From positions 1 to 64,000 of the forward strand of contig WION01000192.1 in NCBI GenBank assembly GCA_015039365.1: a stretch of 64,000 nt of DNA. The letters run 5' to 3'. Shown here in pieces: positions 1-10,463 of this stretch. A model generated the notes under the pieces. It did no database searches. It saw nothing but the letters and a program-made list of their open reading frames with translations, and had not been told where the DNA came from. The stretch is from Amanita rubescens (taxonomy: Eukaryota > Basidiomycota > Agaricomycetes > Agaricales > Amanitaceae). Position 1 is the first letter of the stretch. Each line of letters starts with the position of its first letter. The translations under genes and the position numbers were made by a program.

Positions 1-712
1 TCGAGCAGAGAGTATTTGCAAGGGAGGAAGCTCCCCTTGTAGAGATACTATACTCGTCTAAATAGTTCATTTAGGAAGACATGTCAAGTTTTTACTTGAC
101 AATGCGACATATACACACTCGCATATCCATCAGAGGATTCTTTTCACACAAAGAATCATCGTCATATATCTCGCTATTTACATAGCTTGATATTTATGCA
201 AGTTGTTAAACGTTATCGTTTACCTGCCAAAAATATTCATTTAGCACTTAAGGATATATTCTTATCCTTTATTAAACAAAGTAATAAATCATATCAGAGA
301 CAGCGAAGGCAGTAGAACAAGCCCCTTCTCGATAAATATGATTTCACACACTTTGTAAGGCTTGAAGCCTGGGGGTGCTTTTATAAATGGATATTATCAA
401 TATGACAGGAAACTCGATTTTTGATAAATCGATTCAAACAATATACATCATTGTATTGGCTTTTCGACAAAGTCATATCCTATACCTTTAGGATCAAACA
501 ATGATAAATATTGTATAACGTATACAACAAACATTATAGGAATATTAAAGAAATATATAATACAAGGGATTAAGGTGAAAGCAGCATATAGTCTGGATCC
601 CCGTACTTGTACACGAAACGAGAGATCTTCCGTGAAGACTTTCAAGTCTTGCAATTCCGGTGACTCGTATAAAGATATTTCATATATTCCTGGATAACTT
701 AGCGAGGGGGTG
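1..712 (+). other. 3' tail of a copia-type LTR retrotransposon
   Basis: This is AT-rich sequence ending in TAA-CTTAGCGAGGGGG, directly followed by an LTR. The same stop-CTTAGCGA-purine arrangement ends the two other copia elements of the window (minus strand near 4340-4357 and 61160-62339), so I read this as the 3' end of a plus-strand copia element. The last about 90 codons (roughly 429-699) are open and end at that TAA, but the peptide has no motif I recognise. Bases 1-428 contain no recognisable coding sequence. The rest of the element lies outside the window. Confidence 0.55.
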
Positions 713-1216
713 TGTTAAAGTTATCTTATCTAATCATATAAGATAACGTATATCTTATCTTATCTCATATAAGATAATACATCATATCTTATCCTATAGA
801 TTAGGATATACAGATTAGATGTACATACATGCATATATGTATTCACATACATATACACATGTACATATACATACATAGGATACTGGAATATCCTATAGTC
901 GCTTGCGTCATCCCATTACTGCGGTAGACGCGTCATAGCTGCGCTAGACGTCATATCATACGTCATGCACAGCTCTTCCTCTATTTACTATACTTTGTAC
1001 TTATTAGGATACTAGTAGTATATAAGACTACCTGTACGTAGGTACAAATAAGAACCTTCCTTCTCCTCTTACCACCACATCCTATATCCATAGGATAGTG
1101 AGTTATCGTTCGAGGTCGTCACCGCCACTCTACACTCCACTCTAAGTAAGTATTCACTTTAATACTTAGACGCTGCGCTGCTGGGCGTATCTTCGTCACT
1201 TGAATGTAGCTATACA
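713..1216 (+). repeat. LTR of the left-edge copia element
   Basis: It starts TGTTAAAG right after the polypurine tract AGCGAGGGGGTG and ends near TATACA. The first 150 bases are rich in ATCTTATC repeats, as is the start of the LTR at 60818-61159 read on its minus strand, so the two are related families. The 3' boundary was placed by comparing the two LTR ends (TAGCTA..TACA) and may be off by a few bases. The LTR interrupts the hAT gene that follows. Confidence 0.6.
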
Positions 1217-1291
1217 GCCTGTCAGACTCGTCCTTGCTAAGGTAAGTTGCCGTGCATTGAATATGACATGTGCTCACCTTCAAATAACCAG

Positions 1292-2726
1292 CTCCGCAAC
1301 TTATCCTTCAAGTTGATCCATTCAACCACCGTTCTCGGTCCTGCCTGGAAGCGATGCTTGGCCGATCTGAAGATGGATTACCGTATCATGCCTCGTGACG
1401 TCACAACGCGCTGGAATTCGACGTATGACATGCTGGACTTCGCTATAAAATATAGAGATGCGTTAGATAAGATGACGTCGGACAGGAGAAATGACTTACG
1501 CAGGTATGAGATGGATGACAGCGACTGGAAGCTGGCAGAGCAACTCCGTAATGTGCTCGAGGTAAGTCTGGCCGCACTGCTGCCATGATGCTTATCTAAC
1601 ATTTTACACGCTTCTGCTCGTCTACCTCAACTCATCCACCTCAACTCGTCAAATCATCATCTATGCCTAATCGGTTGTCTGTAACACTTAAAACCTGGAA
1701 CGTTCTTCAAAACTGGAACACACGATGATATCCGATATGACAGATCTTGAAGGAGGCAACACAGTACTTCTCTCGTGCTAAACCTAACCTCGCTCAGGTA
1801 ATCCCGGCCATAGACGCAATCCATGAGGAGTTTTCCTCTTTCATCCATCAACCATCTGTACCGGATCCGATTCGGGCAGCAGTTGAGATGGCAAAGAAGG
1901 TGCTGAATCGGTATTATTCAAAAACAGACGACGTTGAAATCTATCGGATTGCGATGGGTAAGTTGTGGGTTTTCTTATAGCCGTAAAACATTAACTGACG
2001 TGTTTTAAGTCTTACACCCTCGTCACAAGCTAGCTTACTTTACTCATGCAGGCTGGGAACTGAGGTGGGTGAACACAGCCCGAGAACTCGTCGAGCAAGA
2101 ATACGAACGCAACTATGAAAACCTTGATGTTGATGGGTCCCAGGAGGTTACGCAGAGCGGTGAAAGCTCCAAGAGTGCATCAAAGGTACATGGTTATCAT
2201 CTCTTTCGTACTTTGTCAGGTCAGCTGAAATTTATATGAGGCTTCGTCCACACAGCGCGCCAATCGGTTTGATGCGCTTGCATCGCTAGCGCCTTTATCA
2301 ACTTACAAGCCCTCCGACGAGCTTAAACGGTACCTCCAAAGCGACCCGGAAGATGTTAAAGATGCCGTAGCTTGGTGGCACGAGCATCGTTCAACATATC
2401 CTCGGCTTTCTCGAATGGCATTAGATTACTTGACCATTCCCGGTAAGTCAAACAAATTCTTCTTTATTTATTTATAAGTCTGATTGCTCTCGTGACTCAC
2501 AGCTACCTCAATTGACGTCGAGCGTTTATTCAGTCGAGGCCGGCTGATCATCTCTCACGTGCGCGGCAGGCTAGGTGTACAAAACTCTCGTGCTTTGATA
2601 TGCTTAGGGATTTGGAGCCGATTGGGCCTGGTAAAGGATGTGGATATCAAAGCTGTATCTGGCAGGGAGGAATCCAAAGGTGCTCATCAGCTCGACGATG
2701 GATGGGATACCATACATTTAGAGTAA
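1292..2726 (+). pseudogene. hAT-superfamily transposase, 5'-truncated
   Basis: This is a spliced, decayed hAT transposase. Exon pieces include about 1292-1561 (with MPRDVTTRWNSTYDML, the conserved segment of fungal hAT enzymes), about 1744-1957 (with ATQYFSRAKPNLAQVIPAID), a piece with LHPRHKLAYF near 2012, and a C-terminal part with ERLFSRGR near 2520, the signature of the hAT C-terminal dimerisation region. Introns have normal GT-AG ends. The N-terminal BED finger and first catalytic Asp region are absent because the copia LTR ends directly upstream. The gene stops at TAA 2724-2726. Family assignment is firm; function is lost unless the missing half lies elsewhere. Confidence 0.85.
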
Positions 2727-2931
2727 CTATAACTTAGTACTTGTCAATACGGTATCAACAGCTTCAACAGCTGCCACCAGACCCCCGTGACCCGTACCTG
2801 TGACCCGTGACCCATACCCGTACCCGTCAAACCCGTTGATCTCTCACCCGCGGGTCCACGGGTACGGGTAAAGGCGGGTACGGGTCAGGGTGTAAGTGTG
2901 ACTACCCACGGGTTACCCGCTGTGATCCCTA
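2727..2931 (+). repeat. 3' subterminal region of the hAT element
   Basis: Dense direct and inverted copies of CCCGTACCCGTGACCCGT and its complement follow the transposase stop, as in fungal hAT ends where such motifs bind transposase. The likely terminus is ...GTGATCCCTA at 2931 (inverted, TAGGGATCAC, a normal hAT-type start). Copia coding sequence begins immediately after. The other terminus and the duplication lie outside the window. Confidence 0.6.
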
Positions 2932-3233
2932 AACGAGGCTACTCAGTCAATTTCGACAATAGCGGATGTCACATCTTCAGCAAAAGCCGAGAACTGTGTG
3001 GAGTAGCCCGAGAAGTCGACAATCTTTACATCTTGAATGCCAAACCAGTTATCCCCGAACGCGCCTACGTCTCTCGCACAATGAGAGAGATGAGCGAGAA
3101 TAGCGACTTAGAGTCTGCAACTCTCGAATCGGCACTCATCGCCCGGACCAAAAAGTCCAAGGCACCACTCGGGATTTGGCACCGTCGATTCGGTCATATA
3201 GCGCTTGATGCTGTCAAACAGCTGTTGAGCCGC
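2932..3233 (+). pseudogene. copia Pol fragment (GAG-pre-integrase domain)
   Basis: About 100 open codons encode the stretch before the integrase of a copia polyprotein. DNLYILNAKP is followed by IWHRRFGHIALDAV, the conserved WH(R)xxGH zinc-binding start of the GAG-pre-integrase domain. It is bounded on the left by the hAT terminus and on the right by the gypsy-family LTR at 3234, so it is the oldest layer of this nest. It differs clearly from the copia at 3637-13710 and belongs to another family. Confidence 0.75.
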
Positions 3234-3630
3234 TGAAACGATCAGAAGAAGGCCGATGCGGAAGTGCGTTCGGCCAAAGGGGCTTCGGAGGTCAGTCCTG
3301 GGGGTGCCTCGGAGGCAGAGAGGGTGCCGAATGCGAAGGTGAATGAGTGGAAGGTGTCCGAAGCACCGAGGAACGAAGGGAACGAAAGGAATCGAACTCG
3401 GAGCAGTAATGGGGTGATAATTCGCTAAGTACAACTACGTACACAATGGTATATATACTACGGAGGCACGAGGTGACCATGTGACAATTCCTGCACCGAG
3501 TCCGAGGCCTGTGCATGCGTCCGAACACAAACGATCATCCTCCAGGGTCGAGCATAGGCTCGGAGTGCTTCGGGGAGCTTCGGAAGGATTCGGAGATCGG
3601 TTCCAACGTAGCCGGAATCGGCTCGTTACA
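3234..3630 (-). repeat. LTR of the gag-only gypsy family (third copy)
   Basis: It runs from TGAAACGATC to CTCGTTACA and is the reverse complement of the LTRs at 56344-56741 and 58574-58971, with visible substitutions. It is followed by CCTCCT, the reverse complement of the family's polypurine tract (AGGAGG), so it is a 3' LTR of a minus-strand copy. The remainder of that copy is missing: the copia LTR begins six bases later. It interrupts the copia fragment upstream. Confidence 0.85.
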
Positions 3631-3636
3631 CCTCCT

Positions 3637-4339
3637 TGTTGAAACTAGGGGTAACAAGTCCCTAGCGAGCAGCGCAGTCTAGTACATGGAATGTACTACT
3701 TACCGAGTGTGTGTGGAGTAGTTAAGAGCTTACTGGAGCTGGGGCTCAACAGTAGACAGTAGAGAGGATAATAGGATGAGGATTGACGCTACTAGAGTAC
3801 AGTTTATATACTACTAAACTACAAATAAGTACAAAGAGTCTTATTAGTATGAGTCAAAGTATTTGACTCATAAGGCGTCATTCCACAGCAATGCACAGCT
3901 ATTGTACAGCAATGCATAGCTTTGCGCAGCACTTGACTCATCAATTATATTGACTGACTCATCACATTATCAATCTTCAATGTGATAGGTCGATAACCAT
4001 AACGTATATATGTCTTCTATTCTCATGTCAACATATATTCACATCATCAATAGTTCCACTATTATGATTGGATGATCTTATGAGAATATCGCTAGGATAT
4101 TCTCATGTCAGAATATGTTCTCATCATCAATCATCCACTATTATGATTGGTAGATGAGTATGAGAATATGTCGAATATATTCTCATGTCAATATATTATC
4201 TCACACTCAATCATCCACAATTATGATTGGTTGAGAGACGAGTAAGTAACTGAGCGTTATTACATTAGTTAGTCTAAACTAATGATATCACTTATATTTA
4301 CTATATACTATATGTATATCGTATATTATAAGTTCAACA
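3637..4339 (-). repeat. 3' LTR of the 10.1-kb copia element
   Basis: 703 bases, about 98% identical to the LTR at 13006-13710. It contains three near-repeats of a TATTCTCATGTCA...ATCATCCACTATTATGATTGG module and starts six bases after the gypsy LTR at 3234-3630. Confidence 0.93.
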
Positions 4340-4354
4340 CTCCCCTTCGCTAAG
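4340..4354 (-). other. copia polypurine tract
   Basis: On the minus strand the gag-pol stop TAA is followed by CTTAGCGAAGGGGAG and then the LTR start TGTTG. The octamer CTTAGCGA plus a purine run is shared with the other two copia ends in the window. Confidence 0.8.
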
Positions 4355-7300
4355 TTATTTATTAGCTTTCAAAAGGGTAGTCAATTTATCATTTTCTCTT
4401 TCATAGTATTTAAAGATTTCTTCAAGATATCCTCGCACTTCAAGATCTTGAATTCTTTCAAATATTTTACTATGTTGTCCTGGGGACTTATTAAGGGTTT
4501 TACTTTTAATATAATTAGCAAAAGTTTGTGATGCCTTAATATGATTGGTTAATGATATTTGACTATCATCTAGGATTAATCCCATCTTCATTCGGAATAT
4601 TACAAATTTTGAATATGGTAGATTTTTGGTCATTATATCCACAACTTGTTCATTGGTAGGAATGTATGTGAGTTTAATTTTCTCACTTTCAACACATTCT
4701 CTAATGTAATGGAATCTTATATCAATATGTTTTGAACGATGTTCTTGTGCAGGATTACTAGCTAAGAACATTGCACCTTGATTGTCACAACATAAGAAAA
4801 TAGTTTTAATTGGAAAATCAAGTTCACTCATAAGTGACTCAATCCAAACTATTTGTCTTGATGTATCAGACATTGACATGTATTCTGCTTCAGTTGAAGA
4901 CAGTGCCACTACTTTTTGTTTTCGTGAAACCCATGATATAGCACCTCCTGCGAGTTTTACTATATATCCAGTGACAGATTTTCTTGTAATCTTGTCAGCA
5001 CCCCAGTCAGCATCAGTAAAGGCTACAAAGCCTTCTTTATTTAAACCATTGTAAACTATTTTAGTTTGTACAGTGGTATTAACATAGCGTACTATGTATA
5101 ATGCTTTCTGTATGTGTTCTTCATTTGGGTTTGCACAAAACTGAGACATTAATATTACTTGATAAGTAATATCAGGTCTTGTTCCTAATGCAAGATATAA
5201 CAACGATCCTATTATTTGTTGAAAATAAGATCGCATTTCTGCTGTACATTCTTTTGTAGCAGCAGTTGGAATGTATCCTGTTGGTAAAGGTGTACGAGTT
5301 GGTTTACAATTTTCTAAACCAAATCTTGTTACAACTTTCTTAGCGTATGCATGTTGATCAATAATAAGAGTACCCATGTTCTTATTGTAATTGATTTGCA
5401 TACCTAAGTATTCTTTAACTTTTCCAAGATCGTGACATTCCCATTTCTTCATAAAAGCATTTTTAACTTTATGAATTTCTGGTGTATTGTCACCCATGAA
5501 AAGCATGTCATCGACATATACTATACACACTATTATAGTGTCGTCTTCTCTTCTGACGTATACGCCAGAATCAGATAAACAGCGTATAAATCCTAAATCC
5601 TCTAAGGATTTATTAGCTTGTTTATTCCAGGCATATGAGGCTTGTTTAAGTCCATATATTGCCTTTTTAAGTTGGTAAACTTTTTGTTCTTGGCCTTTGA
5701 CTACATAACCTTCTGGTTGTTGCATATAGATATCCGCTTCGAGATCTCCGTACAAAAAGGCTGTTTTAACATCTAGTGCTTCAATATCCCATTTTTCTAG
5801 CACAGATATTGCTAACAAAAGGCGAATCGTTTCATATCTTGCCACTGGCGAAAACGTTTCATCATAGTCAAGTCCAGGTCTTTGAGAAAATCCTTTAGCG
5901 ACAAGTCGAGCCTTCTTTCGACCGTCAGATTTAATATCATATACCCATCTACATTTAATAGGTGTACGATTATGAGGTAATTCTGTAAGTTCCCAGATTT
6001 TTCTATCATTCAATGATTTCATTTCATCATTCATTGCTGTCTCCCATTGTTCATAAGATTTGGGATCAGCAATTTTGACTTTTTGAATATCTTTGTATTG
6101 ATATTCTCTGATATTGTCTCTTGAAATATCAATGGCAGGAATTGCTTGTGCGAGTAAGTAATTCAGAAAACCATTACCTTGCTCTTTAATGAGACATGAC
6201 ATTTCATTAATCTGAGCATTGTGTAATGTTGAATAAAGTAATTTAACTTTATCAATATGTTGTCGTATTTTAGATCTAAGAGAATATCTGATTGTGACAT
6301 CAAGTCTTGGATCAGATTTATCTTTTTCTTTAAGATCTTGAATCAATTCTCGAACAACATCTTGTTCTTCTGTAATTTCTTTTTCAATTTCTAATGGTGT
6401 TTTATTACCATAAGCATTGTCTTTCTGTATAACCGGTTTTCTAGATCTTTCAGATCTTCTAGTAGGTTCTACAGGTTTTTTAGCAGTTCCTTTGCCTTTT
6501 CCTTTAGTAGGTTTATCTTTAAGACTTTGTACAGGTAGATCTAATTCAACGCCTGTAGGTTGATCTAATTCAGCACCTTTGTCTTTTGAAGATGTATCTT
6601 TCTTTTCAAAGAAAGATTCTAATTTATCATCCCATTTAGTGTCATCATCATCATCATCTGATGAATCAGAACTAGGATGATTTCCAAAGTTGAAATCAAA
6701 GAAATCATCATCTGAATGCTGCTGTTCAGGTGAAATATCTCCTTCATTATCTGGTTTACCATCAGAGATATTTTTATCTGAGTTTTCAGAATTATCCTGC
6801 TCAATAGGCCTGATAGGGTCCAAGTTTTTTGTATAATTTTCATCTTGAGGTTTGGCTCTTGGAAATTTGGTTTCATCAAATTCAGCTTGGGTGGATACTC
6901 GAAGTTGATTTGTATTTGTCATGAAGCGGTATGCTTTTGCATTCGGTTCGTATCCAATAAAGGTCATTATTTCAGACCTTGGTGTTAATTTATTTTCGCG
7001 CGATTCATGTGGGATAAATACCCAAGCTTTAGATCCGAATATCTTAAAGTAAGAAACATCAGGTTTCTTTCCAGTAAGATTTTCAACAGGGGTCTTCCAT
7101 TTGGTTCGTCTAAGTGGAGTACGATTATAAACATGTACGGCAGTTTCGATCGCAAAGTTCCACCAAGATTGAGGGCATGAAGCATGTAATCTCAATGCTT
7201 CACTCTTTTCCCAAAGTGTTCTATTCATGCGTTCAACCTTTCCATTTTGTTGATGTATATATGGAGTAGATTTTTCATGAATGATTCCTACATCAGTTAA

Positions 7301-10300
7301 GTAATCTTGTATGTTTGTGGACATAAATTCGCCCCCTCGATCGGAACGAACGATTTTTATGTTATATCCATATTGGTTGTATATTTGTTTGTGCCAGCCT
7401 TCAAATACTACAGCGACGTTAGACTTTTTCTGTAATGGTTTTACCCATACATGAGATGTACAATCATCAAATATTACAAGTAAATATTTTTGTTTATGAT
7501 AAGATTGTATTGGAAAAGTCATCAAGTCACAGTGTATACGTTCAAAGGGTTGGGTAGCACGTTTTTCTGAAAGAGGAAAGCTTTGTGAAACAGCTTTTCC
7601 TTTTAGACAACCGTTACAAGGTTCTAAGTTTTTAGGAATTGTTAAGGGAGGGAAACCCTCTAAGTTTTTAGAGCCTAATTTCAATATTTGTTGGCTAGGA
7701 TGACCCATCCGTTGATGCCAAATTTCATATCCAACAACATTAATAGTGGTCATCATTAATTTATAATTTGAGGGTTTAATAATTTGACCTTCTGTCCACA
7801 TTAATGTTTCGTTACCATCTCCTGGAAATCCTTCCAGTGATGCGTTTTCAGAGCCTTCTCTGTAGAAAGAAATCCTATCATTATCTTGTTTTGCAATAAA
7901 ACCTTGTTTACACAATGTTCCATTGCTTATTAGTCGTAGTGTGGCACTTGGCATATGGAGGACCGGATAAAGTTTCAATCTTGAAACCGAACCATTTTTA
8001 AGAGTGTGATTCAAAATCACAGTTCCTATACCTAATATATCTGCTTGATTATCAGCTGTAAATACTGAAGTAGGAACTTCGTATTTTTTATAGCTGACAA
8101 AATCTTCTAAGTGTGCGGTAAAATGATGTGATGCACCTGAGTCACACATCCATATTGTAAGTCCTTTATTATTTTTATAACATTCAGGACATTTGCAAGA
8201 AGGTGATTTACTACAAGGTAGATTATATGGATCTTGAAGATGTCCAATGTTAATAACATTAGCACGTCTACGATTGTTTTCTTCTATTATGAATTCATCC
8301 AAGTTATATTGGTTGTATAATTCAGAGAATGTTCCATAATTTGGAAGATTTTGAAGATTAGACATGTTTTGTCTGTATCTTTCATTTTCACGCATATTGG
8401 CATCAAAATAATATAAATTTCGAAGATCTGTAGATCTTCTTGGTGTAGGGTATACAATCGGTACATTAGATGGTATTACCGGTACAGTATCAATAGTACG
8501 ATTAGTTGGATAATCGTATAAATTGAAAAAATCTTCATAAGGCGTAATAGGCCTTGTTTGGATTTGAGATGATGCCATAGATTCTGGAGCCGTATGGTAA
8601 ACAGAATCTTGATCAGATCGATAAAAGTAATTTAAATCTGATGAACTTACAGATTCTGGTCGGAGGGATACAGTGTCATGGTCGTTTACCATCCCTCTCA
8701 ACATATTTTGTAAGTGTTCTAAAGTGCGTGCATTAGTATTCATTCTTCGAGCTTCCAAATTAGCTCGTCGAACTTGATCCACATAATATTGTCTGGTATG
8801 TACATACCACCAACTTATTTGTTCATCATCAAAGGAACCAGGCATAGGTTCCTCAGGCTCTTCATCGGTATAAAGTCCTTCATACCCTGAAGAATTGGCC
8901 TCAGATTGATGTGATTCATTATCTGTTTGATATCCTTCATTATCGGTTTGATGATGGGATATACTAGAGGAAGCAAAGATAGGACTAGCAAGATCGTCCA
9001 AACTTTGAGTATCCTTAGTATCTGCAAATATTGCAGAATCAAAGATATCAGAGTAGTCCGTTGATTCAGTTCGTACTTTTTGTACATCTCTGGATACAGA
9101 ATCTCCCGAATCTTCGGATATCTCATCAATTCTCCCCATGAAGTCGTCCGTGGGAACCGCACGAGTACCTTTGTACTTGTAAATCTTGGGGACAAATTCT
9201 TCATCAAAATCTGTCATTACCTGATCTCCAATTCTGGCAATCAGAGGTAAAGATGCTGATGTCGAAGATGCCATAGCATGCCCAGAACCAAGTGTTGATT
9301 GAGCTGCTGTGCGAGCAGCAAGTTTATTCGCACGATTCTTTGCTTTAGCTGCCTTATTGCGTTCCCAATTTGGTCCTTTAGACTGATTAGGGACTTGACC
9401 AGCCCATTGGGGTCTAAAAGGAGTCTGAGATTGGCCAGGTGTATGTTTTGGTCCATTAGATGGTCCACCTGTCGAAGTATGTTGTGTTGGGTTTCTTCGA
9501 TTTCCCATTGGTTTTCTTCCACCTCTGCCTCGAAAGGATTTCCCACGATAGGAATTCCAAGGGGTGCGAGGTTGTCCTTGTTGCAATTGTTGGCGTGCCA
9601 TATTTGCAACTACTTGAGAGTTAGAATGTTTATTCCCTCTCGTGACAACAGAAGTATTGGCATTGTTCCTGTTACCTTTCCTTCGGGACCATTCCTCAGA
9701 TATGAGATTAAGGAATTCATCTACAGTGTCATCATCTGCGGAATGTGCCAACAGATTTGCGACAAAGCTGTCCCATGAAGGGGGTAAGGCATGTAGGATC
9801 GTCATAATTTGCATTTTGACGGTTAAGGTTACACCTTGGTTTGATACTCTATTAATCAAGTCCATAAGATGCGGAACTTGAGTGTTTGGATTGGAATTCT
9901 CTTTGAGTTTCCAATCGACAATTTGTCTATAGAGTCCAAACGTAGCAGCCAGACCTTGTTTACCAAATTTATCCTTTAGAGATTTCCAAAGGACTTCGGC
10001 TTTATCATTTTTATCGTCAACAAGGTGTACAAGATTAGGTGCTAGTTTTAAGGTAATGTAACCTTTGGCTTTCATATTGTCCTCTTTAAATTCGACATAT
10101 TCTTTGCGAATTTCTTTAAGGGTTTTTAACTGATCTGGCTTTATATCAGATGTCTTGATCGCCTCTTTCTCAGACGGTTCAAGATCTCTGGGCCAGTCAA
10201 GTTTTGGATCAATATGTGCACCAAGACCTTGACTGTTTAAGTACGCAGTCATAAGTCTTTCGAATGCAAGCCAATTTGATCCGGTAAGAACAGGAACAAT

Positions 10301-10327
10301 GGAGTTTATCGAATTGGAAGAAGACAT
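4355..10327 (-). CDS. copia Gag-Pol polyprotein, 1990 aa, apparently intact
   Basis: This single reading frame encodes all copia functions. The N-terminal Gag (about residues 1-230, LTGSNWLAFERLM) is followed by a basic RG-rich tract and a Cys-rich CSKSPSCKCPEC. The protease has its DSGAS active site at Asp729, and a GAG-pre-integrase HQRMGH segment follows. The integrase triad is Asp934, Asp996 and Glu1032 (35 residues between the last two). The reverse transcriptase has YVDDM with Asp1606-1607, and RNase H has TDADW at Asp1772, STEAEY and CDNQGA. The start ATG at 10327 lies 136 nt after the end of the upstream ORF. The frame has no stops or frameshifts and the LTRs are alike, so the element may still be active. 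Confidence 0.95.
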   Translation of the reverse strand: MSSSNSINSIVPVLTGSNWLAFERLMTAYLNSQGLGAHIDPKLDWPRDLEPSEKEAIKTSDIKPDQLKTLKEIRKEYVEFKEDNMKAKGYITLKLAPNLVHLVDDKNDKAEVLWKSLKDKFGKQGLAATFGLYRQIVDWKLKENSNPNTQVPHLMDLINRVSNQGVTLTVKMQIMTILHALPPSWDSFVANLLAHSADDDTVDEFLNLISEEWSRRKGNRNNANTSVVTRGNKHSNSQVVANMARQQLQQGQPRTPWNSYRGKSFRGRGGRKPMGNRRNPTQHTSTGGPSNGPKHTPGQSQTPFRPQWAGQVPNQSKGPNWERNKAAKAKNRANKLAARTAAQSTLGSGHAMASSTSASLPLIARIGDQVMTDFDEEFVPKIYKYKGTRAVPTDDFMGRIDEISEDSGDSVSRDVQKVRTESTDYSDIFDSAIFADTKDTQSLDDLASPIFASSSISHHQTDNEGYQTDNESHQSEANSSGYEGLYTDEEPEEPMPGSFDDEQISWWYVHTRQYYVDQVRRANLEARRMNTNARTLEHLQNMLRGMVNDHDTVSLRPESVSSSDLNYFYRSDQDSVYHTAPESMASSQIQTRPITPYEDFFNLYDYPTNRTIDTVPVIPSNVPIVYPTPRRSTDLRNLYYFDANMRENERYRQNMSNLQNLPNYGTFSELYNQYNLDEFIIEENNRRRANVINIGHLQDPYNLPCSKSPSCKCPECYKNNKGLTIWMCDSGASHHFTAHLEDFVSYKKYEVPTSVFTADNQADILGIGTVILNHTLKNGSVSRLKLYPVLHMPSATLRLISNGTLCKQGFIAKQDNDRISFYREGSENASLEGFPGDGNETLMWTEGQIIKPSNYKLMMTTINVVGYEIWHQRMGHPSQQILKLGSKNLEGFPPLTIPKNLEPCNGCLKGKAVSQSFPLSEKRATQPFERIHCDLMTFPIQSYHKQKYLLVIFDDCTSHVWVKPLQKKSNVAVVFEGWHKQIYNQYGYNIKIVRSDRGGEFMSTNIQDYLTDVGIIHEKSTPYIHQQNGKVERMNRTLWEKSEALRLHASCPQSWWNFAIETAVHVYNRTPLRRTKWKTPVENLTGKKPDVSYFKIFGSKAWVFIPHESRENKLTPRSEIMTFIGYEPNAKAYRFMTNTNQLRVSTQAEFDETKFPRAKPQDENYTKNLDPIRPIEQDNSENSDKNISDGKPDNEGDISPEQQHSDDDFFDFNFGNHPSSDSSDDDDDDTKWDDKLESFFEKKDTSSKDKGAELDQPTGVELDLPVQSLKDKPTKGKGKGTAKKPVEPTRRSERSRKPVIQKDNAYGNKTPLEIEKEITEEQDVVRELIQDLKEKDKSDPRLDVTIRYSLRSKIRQHIDKVKLLYSTLHNAQINEMSCLIKEQGNGFLNYLLAQAIPAIDISRDNIREYQYKDIQKVKIADPKSYEQWETAMNDEMKSLNDRKIWELTELPHNRTPIKCRWVYDIKSDGRKKARLVAKGFSQRPGLDYDETFSPVARYETIRLLLAISVLEKWDIEALDVKTAFLYGDLEADIYMQQPEGYVVKGQEQKVYQLKKAIYGLKQASYAWNKQANKSLEDLGFIRCLSDSGVYVRREDDTIIVCIVYVDDMLFMGDNTPEIHKVKNAFMKKWECHDLGKVKEYLGMQINYNKNMGTLIIDQHAYAKKVVTRFGLENCKPTRTPLPTGYIPTAATKECTAEMRSYFQQIIGSLLYLALGTRPDITYQVILMSQFCANPNEEHIQKALYIVRYVNTTVQTKIVYNGLNKEGFVAFTDADWGADKITRKSVTGYIVKLAGGAISWVSRKQKVVALSSTEAEYMSMSDTSRQIVWIESLMSELDFPIKTIFLCCDNQGAMFLASNPAQEHRSKHIDIRFHYIRECVESEKIKLTYIPTNEQVVDIMTKNLPYSKFVIFRMKMGLILDDSQISLTNHIKASQTFANYIKSKTLNKSPGQHSKIFERIQDLEVRGYLEEIFKYYERENDKLTTLLKANK

Positions 10328-10463
10328 TTTCTTACTTTGGTTAAGTTTGTTTAAAATCTAAGAAGATTTTACGTAAGAAAAGGTTCAAATAATAATAAGG
10401 CTTTAAGAATTTATGTGATGATATAATCTCCGTCCTGATTTCTTAATCTTAATGTCGTTCATG

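Noticed and set aside
448..654. 68-codon minus-strand hydrophobic ORF
   Set aside because: It lies antisense to the open 3' tail of the left copia element and has AT-rich composition that yields hydrophobic codons by chance.
9299..9778. 159-codon plus-strand ORF
   Set aside because: It is antisense to the Gag part of the copia polyprotein, whose frame is clearly the coding one.
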